57,893 nucleotides of DNA, from positions 3,258 through 61,150 of the forward strand of contig NZ_LN811352.1 of the NCBI RefSeq assembly GCF_001006805.1, written 5' to 3'. The notes beneath the pieces were generated by a model that searched no databases, was not told the DNA's origin, and worked only from the letters and a program-made list of their open reading frames with translations. The DNA comes from Microvirga massiliensis. GTDB lineage: Bacteria; Pseudomonadota; Alphaproteobacteria; Rhizobiales; Beijerinckiaceae. Shown here piece by piece: positions 37,955 to 46,119 of the stretch. A program made the position numbers and the translations under genes. The first letter of the stretch is position 1. Each line of letters begins with the position of its first letter.

Positions 37955-38985
37955 AAGCGCTTGCGGCTGCACAAGGCGGGATCGGTGCGCGTGGTCGGGT
38001 CCGCGACATGACCTTCGACGCTGCCGCCCTCAAGTATTGGGAGCAGCGGGGAGAGCACGCGGGCAGCTCGAAAGAGATTTGGACGAACCTCACTCGCCTC
38101 GTCTCGTGGATCGGCAAGAGCACAATGCTCTCCGAAATCGACGACGCGCTGCTCGCGGAACTCGTTACACGCCGCCGGGCCGAACATCGGTGGGGAGAGC
38201 CGAAACACGGTCTCGTGACCAACGCACAGGTCAACCGCTCGGTCACGCAGCTCCTCAAGCGCATCCTCACCCGTGCCCGCAAGGCGTGGAAAATCCCACT
38301 TCCCGATGAGCCGGATTGGCGGGAGCATATGCTCCCGGAAAGAGACCGGGTGCGCGAGCTTGATTTCGAGGAGGAGGCGAGGATCGAGAAGAGCGAGCGC
38401 GAGGACTATCGGCCCGCGCGCCTGTTCGCTCTCGCGACCGCGCTACGCAGACGCGAGATCGTGAGCCTTACATGGCGGCAGGTTGATTGGGCCGGTGGCG
38501 TGATCCGGGTCGTCGGCAAAGGCGATAAGCCGCACGAGATCCCGATCACGCCGGAGATCACGGAGATCCTTTGGCCGCTGCGCGACCACGACCCTACTCA
38601 CGTCTTCACCTTCGTCGCCCAACGCACGCGGACATGCGGGAAGACCGGACGGAAATATGTGAAAGGGAACCGATACCCGATCACGTATTGGGGCTTGGGA
38701 ACCCGGTTCCGGCGCGACTTGGCAAAGGCGGGCGTCGAGAACTTCCGCCTCCATGACCTGCGACATACGGGCGCAACCCGGACGCTTCGCGCGTCGAAGA
38801 ACATCAGAGCGGTGCAGGATCTCCTCAACCACTCGTCCCTGACCGTGACGCAGCGCTACGCGCACGCTCTAAAAGACGACGTGGCAGAGGCAATGAAGGC
38901 TCGGCGCGATGACGAGATCCAGCGGAGGGCCGAGCACGAGAGCCGCAAGAAGTCCCGAAATAATCCCGAAGCGCAGGCCTCTTGA
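37816..38985 (+). CDS. Tyrosine-type site-specific integrase
   Basis: A 389-residue phage integrase. Residues 1-60 are an arm-binding type N-terminal domain, 65-165 the core-binding SAM-like domain, 180-370 the catalytic domain with Arg211 (ALRRREIVSL), Lys235, His313 and Arg316 (LHDLRHTGATRTL), His339 (LLNHSS) and nucleophile Tyr348 (TQRYAH). The start is GTG at 37816 with GAGGAGG five bases upstream. It reads toward attR, 49 bases away, the standard layout for tRNA-targeted elements. Confidence 0.95.
   Translation: MSVYKPKNSPFWHYDFQVRRQRFHGSTGKTEKRAAEAVERAEKERVKALAAAQGGIGARGRVRDMTFDAAALKYWEQRGEHAGSSKEIWTNLTRLVSWIGKSTMLSEIDDALLAELVTRRRAEHRWGEPKHGLVTNAQVNRSVTQLLKRILTRARKAWKIPLPDEPDWREHMLPERDRVRELDFEEEARIEKSEREDYRPARLFALATALRRREIVSLTWRQVDWAGGVIRVVGKGDKPHEIPITPEITEILWPLRDHDPTHVFTFVAQRTRTCGKTGRKYVKGNRYPITYWGLGTRFRRDLAKAGVENFRLHDLRHTGATRTLRASKNIRAVQDLLNHSSLTVTQRYAHALKDDVAEAMKARRDDEIQRRAEHESRKKSRNNPEAQAS
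38950..38970 (+). repeat. Candidate right arm-type integrase sites
   Basis: AAGTCCCGAA at 38950-38959 and AATCCCGAA at 38962-38970, the same repeat and orientation as at 25845-25884 near attL. They overlap the last codons of the integrase gene. Confidence 0.55.
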
Positions 38986-39034
38986 TCCACTAAGTATTGG
39001 CAGCAACATGCGAAACGGCGCTGCCTACAACGGT

Positions 39035-39079
39035 CTTCTAAGCGGTAGGTCGCAGGTTCGAACCCTGCCGGGGTCGCCA
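39035..39079 (+). repeat. Right attachment site (attR), displaced tRNA-Arg 3' end
   Basis: Exact 45-bp copy of 25695-25739, beginning at the anticodon loop. It has no 5' half and is not a functional tRNA. Confidence 0.95.
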
Positions 39080-39131
39080 CCCGATTCACGCCTGCAGATA
39101 CGCAATGGTGGTCCGGAGGGCAGACGCAAGA

Positions 39132-39461
39132 TCAATTGCTCGAAATCTCGCCGTCACCCGCGCTCACCGTGTCGCTCTGTGCCGACGGTGGCCGGCTCGG
39201 AGCCAAAGCAGCGGCCGGATCGAATGGCGCCGTTCCCGCCCACCGGTCGCGGCCACCGCAATAGAGGCAGATCGAGCGGAACCGGTACTCGCTTTCCTGC
39301 ATTCGCCGCAGGAGACGTTCCTGACGTGCCCGGGCCTCCTGCCCGGGATCGATCTCAGGAGCCCGAACCCGCACTCTGAGAGGCGAGTTATCGGGCTGCT
39401 CCGCCCATGCCCCGGAAGCGACCAGCAACAGGAGCAAGGCGGCCGCTGCAAGGCGCTGCAT
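39132..39461 (-). CDS. Small secreted protein of unknown function
   Basis: 109 residues with a signal peptide (MQRLAAAALLLLLVASGAWA) and a mature part with PLRVRVRAPEIDPGQEARAR and a single CLYC motif. I chose the ATG at 39461, which has AGGATC upstream; a longer frame to 39554 overlaps the epimerase gene. First chromosomal gene right of the element. Family not recognised. Confidence 0.65.
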   Translation of the reverse strand: MQRLAAAALLLLLVASGAWAEQPDNSPLRVRVRAPEIDPGQEARARQERLLRRMQESEYRFRSICLYCGGRDRWAGTAPFDPAAALAPSRPPSAQSDTVSAGDGEISSN

Positions 39462-39543
39462 GGCTGATCCTCTGTCGGTCCGCGCCCGGGATAGGGGGTG
39501 ACGCCCCCTCATGGCATGCGCTCCACCGACGCAGGTACCGCCA

Positions 39544-40602
39544 TCAAGCGGCAAGCTGCTCCTGCCAGCGCAGATCGGTCGAGAGGCGGCCTGCGCTCAT
39601 GTGCCGATCGAGGACCTGAAGCCGAATGCGATCGGACTTTCGATAGTCAGGATCCGCAAACCCGATGGCCATGAGGCCGTCGCGGATGCGGCCGACGCTC
39701 TCGACCAGTGTCATTTGAGGCTGGTGGTCCGGAGCCAGGGACCGGAACAGCCCGAAATCCACCCGGTAGGATCTCTTGTCCGGCGGCGCATCCTTGTTGA
39801 TCGACACGCGTGTTCCGGGAATCGCGTCCGCAACGGCTTGGGCGAGTTCGCTCACCTGATAGTTCCAGCTATTGGAGCCGGCATTGACCGCGAGAAAGGC
39901 TCCTCCGTTACCGGGATCACGACGAATCGCCCAGTCGATGGCGCGGGCCATGTCGGTGACGTCGATGAGCGGACGCCAGGGAGTCCCGTCGCTCAGGACC
40001 GAGATTTCTCCGGTTGCGATGGCTCCGGCGACGAAATCGTTGAGGACGAGGTCCAGCCGGAGACGGTCGGACATCCCGCAGGCGGTCGCAAAGCGCAGGC
40101 AAGTTACGCTCATCCCGCCAAGATCCACTTGGCGTAAGGCCTCCTCGGTCGCAATCTTGGATCTCGCATAGGCCGTGAGCGGGTTCAGGGCGTCGGTCTC
40201 CCGGCGCGGGCCGCCTTCGGCGAATCCGTAGATGCTGCAGCTCGAGGCGAAGACGAAGTTCCGCACACCCGCATCCCGCGCCTGCTCGGCGACGCGGACG
40301 CTCGCCCGAAAGTTGATGGCATCAGTCGGCTCTTCGAACCGCGTCCCCATCGGATCATTCGAGACCGCAGCAAGATGAACGACTGCGTCGACATCCTCGA
40401 AGACCTTGTCCGCTATGAACCGGATGTCCCCGAACACCTGCTCGGTCAGCAGCCGCTCGGGCAGCCCGTCGGGGGTCGTAAGGCAGTGCGCAAAGTATCC
40501 CGCGTCGTAGCCGACGAGATGCGAGTCCGGGTAGCGTGCGCGCAGGTGGCGGACGACCACCGGCCCGATATAGCCCATATTTCCGGTAATCAGGATCTTC
40601 AT
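39544..40602 (-). CDS. NAD-dependent epimerase/dehydratase (extended SDR)
   Basis: A 352-residue extended SDR related to UDP-glucose 4-epimerase. ILITGNMGYIG is the NAD-binding start, SSCSIYG holds the catalytic Ser, and Tyr-x3-Lys is YARSK. The C-terminal part (YRVDFGLFRSLAPDHQPQMT) binds the nucleotide sugar in homologues. Probably makes a sugar for surface polysaccharide; the exact reaction is unknown. Confidence 0.9.
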   Translation of the reverse strand: MKILITGNMGYIGPVVVRHLRARYPDSHLVGYDAGYFAHCLTTPDGLPERLLTEQVFGDIRFIADKVFEDVDAVVHLAAVSNDPMGTRFEEPTDAINFRASVRVAEQARDAGVRNFVFASSCSIYGFAEGGPRRETDALNPLTAYARSKIATEEALRQVDLGGMSVTCLRFATACGMSDRLRLDLVLNDFVAGAIATGEISVLSDGTPWRPLIDVTDMARAIDWAIRRDPGNGGAFLAVNAGSNSWNYQVSELAQAVADAIPGTRVSINKDAPPDKRSYRVDFGLFRSLAPDHQPQMTLVESVGRIRDGLMAIGFADPDYRKSDRIRLQVLDRHMSAGRLSTDLRWQEQLAA

Positions 40603-41133
40603 CAGAGATGCTCCGAGAGGATGTGAGAGAGGGACAGGACGAGACTAACAGTGAGTGATTCGCACTGGGAACATGGGACCGTTCCGGGGATGAGAGCCGG
40701 CGCACGGCAGTTCCCGACCGCATCTGCTCGCCCGATGAGGCGACACGAGTCAGCCTCGCAGCAGGAATCATGCTTGGCTGCACCGGAGACGGCGAAGCAG
40801 GGGAACAGAACCGCCGCTTATGGGACCACATCGAGAATACGGGTGGCGCTCGGCATCAGGAATTGGTCCGATGAGGCGGGTGGGGAGGCGATAGTTCCAA
40901 GGCGCCCGCCTGAGCGGCAGCGGGCGGCCACCCGGCGGGTCTCACGATAACGCCAAGCTTGGCTGACGGTTCCCGAGCCGCAGATGCGAGATCGCCGAAG
41001 GGGTAGTCTTAGCCGTTGCGCTACTGATGGGTATCGCTTCCCGCTACCCTCCGGTTACGAAACGAACGAAGAAATAGCGACGCAACAAAGGTTCTTTAGA
41101 GGCAAGCATCCGTTTCCTCAGGAGCCTTCTCTG
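40603..41133. other. Intergenic region, 531 bp
   Basis: No gene, RNA or long repeat is supported. The region opens divergently, so it should hold promoters for the epimerase and for the membrane protein at 41134; a ribosome site (CAGGAG) ends it. Confidence 0.5.
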
Positions 41134-41535
41134 ATGCGCCGCTACGATCTGCCGTTCCTCATCCTTGCAGCCGTGTCGCTCCTCGTCGGTGTCTTCATGG
41201 GCATCTGGATGGGGATCGTGCACGACTTCCAGTTCGCTCCCGTTCATGCCCACCTGAACCTGCTCGGGTGGGTATGCCTTGCCCTGTTCGGCATTTGCTA
41301 TCGCGTCTACCCTGCGCTGCAGGATTCTCCTCTCGCGCACGCCCATTTTGCGCTCGCCGCGGTCGGCGCGTTCGTGTTGCCAGTCGGCATCGGGCTTTCG
41401 ATTGCGGAGACCACGCCCGTGGTCGCCATTGCGGGCTCGTTCATCTGGCTGGCCGCCGTGGTCGTCTTCCTGCTCAATTTGGTGCGCATCGCGGTGGCGG
41501 ACCAACCCAGCAGCCGGCTCATTCCGGCGGAATAA
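41134..41535 (+). CDS. Four-helix membrane protein, cbb3-oxidase-subunit-I-like
   Basis: 133 residues with four hydrophobic helices. HAHLNLLGWVCLALFGICYR after helix 1 and AHAHFALAAVGAFVLP resemble helix pairs with heme-ligand His in cytochrome oxidase subunit I/NnrS-like proteins, so a heme-binding role is possible. Too short for an oxidase. The ATG follows CAGGAG. Confidence 0.75.
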   Translation: MRRYDLPFLILAAVSLLVGVFMGIWMGIVHDFQFAPVHAHLNLLGWVCLALFGICYRVYPALQDSPLAHAHFALAAVGAFVLPVGIGLSIAETTPVVAIAGSFIWLAAVVVFLLNLVRIAVADQPSSRLIPAE

Positions 41536-41627
41536 GCCGCCGATGCCGGAGCCCGGTTTACCCGCGGCCGTCCACCCCGCATAATCAATGATCAAAGGGG
41601 GGCAGGCAGCGCCTCAGAGGGAGTGAA

Positions 41628-43370
41628 GTGGCGGCGATGGCAGACGACCTCCTTCATCTGATCGAGGATGTGCCGGCGGAGGCGTTCTCGCGGGACGCTG
41701 CGCCCTGGACCATCGCCATCATCGACGATAACGCCGCCGTCCATGAAGGGACGCGGTTCGCCCTTTACGACTACACTCTAAATGGGCGGCCGCTTCGGTT
41801 CGTGTCGGCCTTCTCGGCCCGGGAGGGCCGCGCGCTCTTTCGCGAAGAGCCCGACATCGCCGTGGTTCTCCTCGACGTGGTGATGGAATCCGATAACGCC
41901 GGGCTCGAGTTGGTCGATTACATCCGAAAGGAACTGCGGAACGAAACGGTCAGAATCGTCCTGCGGACCGGCCAGCCCGGGCAGGCACCGGAACGGCGCA
42001 TCGTCCTCGACTACGATATCAACGACTACAAGGCTAAGACCGAGCTCACGGCGGACAAGCTCTTCACCACGCTTACGGCTGCGCTGCGCAGCTACCAGCA
42101 ACTCCGCAACCTCACGGATACGCGCCGGGGTCTCGAACGCATCATCGGCGCTGCCGCGGACCTGTTCGGCCGCACCTCTGCTCCGCTCCTGTCCCAAAGC
42201 ACGCTCGAACAGCTGGGCGAGATCCTCGGCGCCAGATCGGCTGACGGCATCCTCGTTCTCAGGAAAGGCGAGGATACGACCGTGCTGGCGGCAACCGGTT
42301 GCTATAGCGGCTCGGAAGGGCTGGCGCTGTCATCGGTTCCCGAGCCCGTACGGGCGCGGCTTCTGAGTCTCCTTGACGGGATGTCTCACGAGCTCAATTC
42401 GATACCGCTCGGCATCCGGATCGGAACCGTTGCCGGCGTCGATGCCGCGCTCAGCCTCGATATCGGCCGGGAGCTCACCGAGGTCGAACGCAAGCTCGTA
42501 GAGCTGTTTGCCAGCCGGCTTCCAGTCGCCTTCGACAACGTGCTCCTCCACGAGGCTTTGCAGGATGCCAATGCCCGTCTGGAAGAGCGCGTCATCGAAC
42601 GGACCGCCGAACTCACGGCAGCGAACGAGAGGCTCGGAGCGCAACGCGCCATGCTTCGCCGCGCCAACGCTTTCAAGGACGAAGTCCTCGGCAAGGTTGC
42701 GCACGACCTCAAGAATCCGCTGGGCGTGATTCTCGGGCGAGCGGAAATTCTTTCCGATCTGCTGGATGAAGCTCCAGTTTCCGTGGTTTCGCTGCGTGAG
42801 CAGCTGGCGCATATCCGTTCCACCACGCGAAAACTCACCGGCATGGTCGACGAATTGATCGTCGATGCGATGAACGACGCCATCGATATCACCATTCGGC
42901 GGGAGCCTCTCGACTTGGCCGCTCTGGCGGCGGAGGTCGTGTCCGCCAACACTCCCCTGGCGGAGCGGAAGGGGCAGACTATCCACCTCGAATCGGACAG
43001 CGACATCGTCCTGGAGGGAGATCAGGAACGCCTTCGTGAGGCCATCGACAACCTCGTCGGCAATGCCGTGAAATACAGCCCCCTCGGTGCTGCGATCATC
43101 GTCCGAGTCGATCTCGACCAGGAAGAGGTGGTCTGTAGCGTCATTGATCAGGGCCCGGGCCTCTGCCCGGAGGACATCGGGCGTGTCTTTGGCCGCTTCC
43201 AGCGGCTCTCCGCAAAGCCGACCGGAGGAGAGAGTTCGACAGGGCTCGGACTTTCGATCGTGAAAAGAATAGCGGAATTGCACGGCGGGCGAGCGACCGC
43301 AGTGAGCAACGGGCCTGGTCTGGGCTCGGTCTTCTCGCTGCGTCTGCCCGCCAATCAGGGGGAGGGGTGA
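41628..43370 (+). CDS. Sensor histidine kinase with N-terminal receiver and DUF3369
   Basis: 580 residues: receiver domain at 28-155 (phospho-acceptor Asp83 in VVLLDVVM), DUF3369 at about 165-310, coiled coil 310-350, HisKA with His359 (KVAHDLKNPLG), HATPase at 450-575 (DNLVGNAVKY, DQGPGL, STGLGLSI). No membrane segment, so it is cytosolic. The start is GTG at 41628 after GAGGGAG; an ATG follows at 41637. It overlaps the regulator gene by one base (TGATG) and is its likely partner. Confidence 0.93.
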   Translation: MAAMADDLLHLIEDVPAEAFSRDAAPWTIAIIDDNAAVHEGTRFALYDYTLNGRPLRFVSAFSAREGRALFREEPDIAVVLLDVVMESDNAGLELVDYIRKELRNETVRIVLRTGQPGQAPERRIVLDYDINDYKAKTELTADKLFTTLTAALRSYQQLRNLTDTRRGLERIIGAAADLFGRTSAPLLSQSTLEQLGEILGARSADGILVLRKGEDTTVLAATGCYSGSEGLALSSVPEPVRARLLSLLDGMSHELNSIPLGIRIGTVAGVDAALSLDIGRELTEVERKLVELFASRLPVAFDNVLLHEALQDANARLEERVIERTAELTAANERLGAQRAMLRRANAFKDEVLGKVAHDLKNPLGVILGRAEILSDLLDEAPVSVVSLREQLAHIRSTTRKLTGMVDELIVDAMNDAIDITIRREPLDLAALAAEVVSANTPLAERKGQTIHLESDSDIVLEGDQERLREAIDNLVGNAVKYSPLGAAIIVRVDLDQEEVVCSVIDQGPGLCPEDIGRVFGRFQRLSAKPTGGESSTGLGLSIVKRIAELHGGRATAVSNGPGLGSVFSLRLPANQGEG

Positions 43371-44086
43371 TGAACGGTGGACCGCATATCGTGGTCGTGG
43401 ACGACGAGCCTGCCGCGCGAGACATGGTGGGCGACTACCTGAAGATGCACGGCTTTGAAGTGACGCTTTGCGACGGCGGAGCCTCGCTGCGCAAGTCCAT
43501 GGTCGACCGCCAGCCCGATTTGATCGTTCTCGATCTAAATATGCCTGAAGAGGACGGCCTCTCGATCGTTCGCGATCTGAAGGCCCGCGCTCCTGTTCCC
43601 ATCATCATGCTCACTGCGACGGCCAGCCTGATCGACCGCGTGGTCGGCCTCGAACTCGGAGCGGACGACTATATCCCCAAGCCCTGCGAGTTGCGGGAAC
43701 TCGTCGCGCGGATCCGCTCGGTCTTGCGCCGGGGCGCCGCAGCCCAGGCCCAGGCACCGGCGGAACCTGTAACGACCCGTGTCCGGATCGGAACCAAGTG
43801 GTTCGACGTCGACACGCATCGGCTGCGCGACGAGAACGGCGGAGAGCAGGTGCTCACGAAATCCGAATACGCGCTCCTGCGGGCGTTCTCGGATAATCCG
43901 AAGCGCGTGCTCTCACGCGATCGTCTGCTCGACTTGGCGGACGCCCGCGATCCGGATGCTTTCGACCGATCAATCGACGTCCGGATCAACCGCATTCGCA
44001 AGAAGATCGAGCCCGACCCGGGTCACCCCCGCTACATCAAGACGGTCCGTGGCCTGGGTTACGTGTTCCGGCCGGATGGCGACTGA
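43370..44086 (+). CDS. OmpR-family response regulator
   Basis: 238 residues. Receiver domain 5-120 with Asp55 (LIVLDLNMPEEDG) and switch Lys in DYIPKPCE; winged-helix output domain 135-236 (LTKSEYALLRAFSDNPKRVL, IDVRINRIRKKIE, TVRGLGYVF). It is coupled to the DUF3369 kinase, with GGGGGAGG as ribosome site. Target genes are unknown. Confidence 0.95.
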   Translation: MNGGPHIVVVDDEPAARDMVGDYLKMHGFEVTLCDGGASLRKSMVDRQPDLIVLDLNMPEEDGLSIVRDLKARAPVPIIMLTATASLIDRVVGLELGADDYIPKPCELRELVARIRSVLRRGAAAQAQAPAEPVTTRVRIGTKWFDVDTHRLRDENGGEQVLTKSEYALLRAFSDNPKRVLSRDRLLDLADARDPDAFDRSIDVRINRIRKKIEPDPGHPRYIKTVRGLGYVFRPDGD

Positions 44087-44331
44087 CGCGACGATTTCCT
44101 CCTTCTGCGCACGCGCGAAACAGTCGACGGCTTCCACCGGTGAGCCGCGAAAAACTGCAGCAACATCACGGATGTAAGCCTTCGACAGTCCGCGTGGGTG
44201 ACGCATCCTTCGCGCTCGCGGCGCGATCTCCGGCCAGCTTGCGTGCTCCAGCGCACTGCAATTTGGGCCGACCGGCTGTGAAACTGTGTTGCACGCCAAG
44301 GCATGTTCGCAGGCAGGAGAGGAAAAATCCC

Positions 44332-44523
44332 ATGCCGCATCTGCGCGCCGACGCCCTTCGAGACGATCCGGAGGGCATGGCATTCCTCCGAGACTGCCTC
44401 GCCGATGGTCGACCGGTCCAGACAGACTCGGTGGAATCCTCGGCTCCTCGACTCGTCAGGAAAAAGCAGACGGCCGCACGCCCGCGAGTTCGCCGGCCTG
44501 AATCCGCGCAGGCGGCCGGATAA
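44332..44523 (+). CDS. Small basic protein of unknown function
   Basis: 63 residues (MPHLRADALRDDPEGMAFLR onward) with a basic Arg/Lys/Pro C-terminus. A strong CAGGAGAGG site precedes the ATG. No family recognised. The 245 bases before it hold nothing else I can support. Confidence 0.5.
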   Translation: MPHLRADALRDDPEGMAFLRDCLADGRPVQTDSVESSAPRLVRKKQTAARPRVRRPESAQAAG

Positions 44524-44532
44524 GAATGCCGA

Positions 44533-46119
44533 TCACGGTGCGAAATCGACCTGATCGAAAATATGGCGCCCGAGGGGATCGATCCGGAAATTCCGGACTT
44601 CCTTTCTAGCAGCCATGAAGACAACCGAGTGCGCGATCGGAACCCACGGCGCCTCGCGATGGAAGATCTCCTGTGCCTGCCGGTAGAGGCGTTCGCGCTC
44701 CGCCCTGGCGGTCGTCTCTTTCGCCTTTTTGACGAGCCGGTCGTATTCCGGATCACACCATTTAGCGATGTTGTTGCCGCCGGGCCGCGCCGCCGTACAA
44801 CCCAGCAGGGTGTCCAGGAAGTTGTCGGGGTCCCCGTTGTCGCCCGTCCAGCCGAACAGTGCCATGGATGGTTCGCCTGCCTGGAGCGTTGCCACATACT
44901 GGCTCCACTCGAGTGTTTGCAGATGCAACCGGATGCCGACCTTAGAAAGGTCGGCCTGAATCATCTCAGCTACACGCTTGGCATTCGGGTTGTAGGGGCG
45001 ACTGACGGGCATGAACCAGAGATCGGTCTCGAACCCGTCCGCATGGCCTGCCTCTGCGAGCAGCATCTGTGCGGCGTCGACGTCATAGGGATAGTCCACG
45101 ATCTCGGCGTTATAGGACCATAGGGTAGGAGGAATCGGATTCTTCGCCGGAACGCCGGCGCCTTGGTAAACCGCCTGGACAATGGCCTGTTTGTCGATCG
45201 CCATGTTGATCGCGCGCCGGACGCGCGGATCGTCGAACGGCTTCTTGAGCGCATTGAGCGCAAGATAGCCGACATTGAGGCCTTCCTGTTGCAGCAACTG
45301 CAGGTCGGGATCAGAGGCAATCTTCGATACATCCGACGGATTCGGAAACGCCATGACGTGACACTCGCCCGATCGCAGCTTGGTGAGGCGTACGGCCGGG
45401 TTCGGCGTGATCGAAAAGACGAGAGTGTCGACAGCTTGCGATGGGCCCCAGTAGGCCGGGAAGGCTCGATACCGGATGGATACTTCGCGCGTGAAGTCCA
45501 CGAAGCTGAAGGGCCCGGTGCCAATCGGGTTCTCGTCGAGCTTCTCGGGAATGCCTGCCTTGAGCAGGACATCCGCATATTCTGCGGAATGGATCACATT
45601 GAAGGGCATCGCGAGATCGGCCAGGAAGACCGCATCCGGCCGCGAGAGACGGATGCGGACCGTGTACGGGTCCGGAGCATCGACGCTGCTCAGGAGATCC
45701 GGCATTCCGAGATCCTGGAAGTAGTTGTACCGTGCGCCGGAGACATGATGGTACGGGTGATCGCTCTTCCACTGCCGCTTCAGCGAGAAGAGCACATCCT
45801 CGCTGTTCAGCTCGCGGGTGGGCCTGAATAGGCTATTCGAGTGAAAGCGCACGCCTCTCCGCAACCGGAACACATATTCGAGGCCGTCCGGCGATATCGT
45901 CCAGCTCTCGGCCAGAGCCGGGACGATATTGGTCGAGCCCGCTGGGAACTCGACGAGATTGTTGAACATCGGCCGGGCCGCGTTCATTCCCGTCGTGGTC
46001 GACACGATCTGTGGATTGAGAGCTTCGGGATTCCCCTCCGAGCAGAAGACCAGCGTCTTGCCGGTGGCGGGAAAGACGCAAAGGCCGAAAATGGCGGCCA
46101 GGATGAGCTTGCGGATCAT
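44533..46119 (-). CDS. Peptide-type ABC substrate-binding protein (SBP family 5)
   Basis: 528 residues. Signal peptide 1-20 (LILAAIFGLCVFPATG), then the DppA-like fold: LVFCSEGNPEALNPQIVSTT, ALAESWTISPDGLEYVFRLR, NPIGTGPFSF, DDPRVRRAINMAIDKQAIVQ and MALFGWTGDNGDPDNFL. It would bind a dipeptide or similar ligand in the periplasm. No permease or ATPase gene is near; instead its ATG overlaps the stop of a sensor kinase gene (ATGA at 46116-46119), so it may deliver a ligand signal to that kinase. Confidence 0.92.
   Translation of the reverse strand: MIRKLILAAIFGLCVFPATGKTLVFCSEGNPEALNPQIVSTTTGMNAARPMFNNLVEFPAGSTNIVPALAESWTISPDGLEYVFRLRRGVRFHSNSLFRPTRELNSEDVLFSLKRQWKSDHPYHHVSGARYNYFQDLGMPDLLSSVDAPDPYTVRIRLSRPDAVFLADLAMPFNVIHSAEYADVLLKAGIPEKLDENPIGTGPFSFVDFTREVSIRYRAFPAYWGPSQAVDTLVFSITPNPAVRLTKLRSGECHVMAFPNPSDVSKIASDPDLQLLQQEGLNVGYLALNALKKPFDDPRVRRAINMAIDKQAIVQAVYQGAGVPAKNPIPPTLWSYNAEIVDYPYDVDAAQMLLAEAGHADGFETDLWFMPVSRPYNPNAKRVAEMIQADLSKVGIRLHLQTLEWSQYVATLQAGEPSMALFGWTGDNGDPDNFLDTLLGCTAARPGGNNIAKWCDPEYDRLVKKAKETTARAERERLYRQAQEIFHREAPWVPIAHSVVFMAARKEVRNFRIDPLGRHIFDQVDFAP

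Larger units (their letters stand above)
25740..39079 (+). mobile_element. 13.3-kb integrative element, possible phage satellite, in tRNA-Arg(TCT)
   Basis: Bounded by attL (25695-25739) and attR (39035-39079). It encodes at its right end a tyrosine integrase and an excisionase-like protein, at its left end an AlpA/excisionase-like protein, and in between an HUH replication initiator, two small-terminase-like HTH proteins, a tape-measure protein, a scaffold-like protein, an XRE repressor, an HNH nuclease, a serine recombinase, a phosphoribosyltransferase and several small unknown genes. No large terminase, portal, major capsid, tail tube, baseplate or lysis gene is present. Genes are open, with good ribosome sites, ATGA overlaps and terminators, so it does not look like phage debris. 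Confidence 0.9.

Noticed and set aside
25740..39079. Complete prophage
   Set aside because: No large terminase, portal, major capsid, tail tube, baseplate or lysis genes, and only 13.3 kb.
25740..39079. Integrative conjugative element
   Set aside because: The HUH protein is of replication-initiator form and no coupling protein or type IV secretion gene is present.
39001..39079. Second tRNA-Arg gene
   Set aside because: Only the 3' half (anticodon loop to CCA) is present; there is no D-arm or 5' acceptor strand. It is attR.
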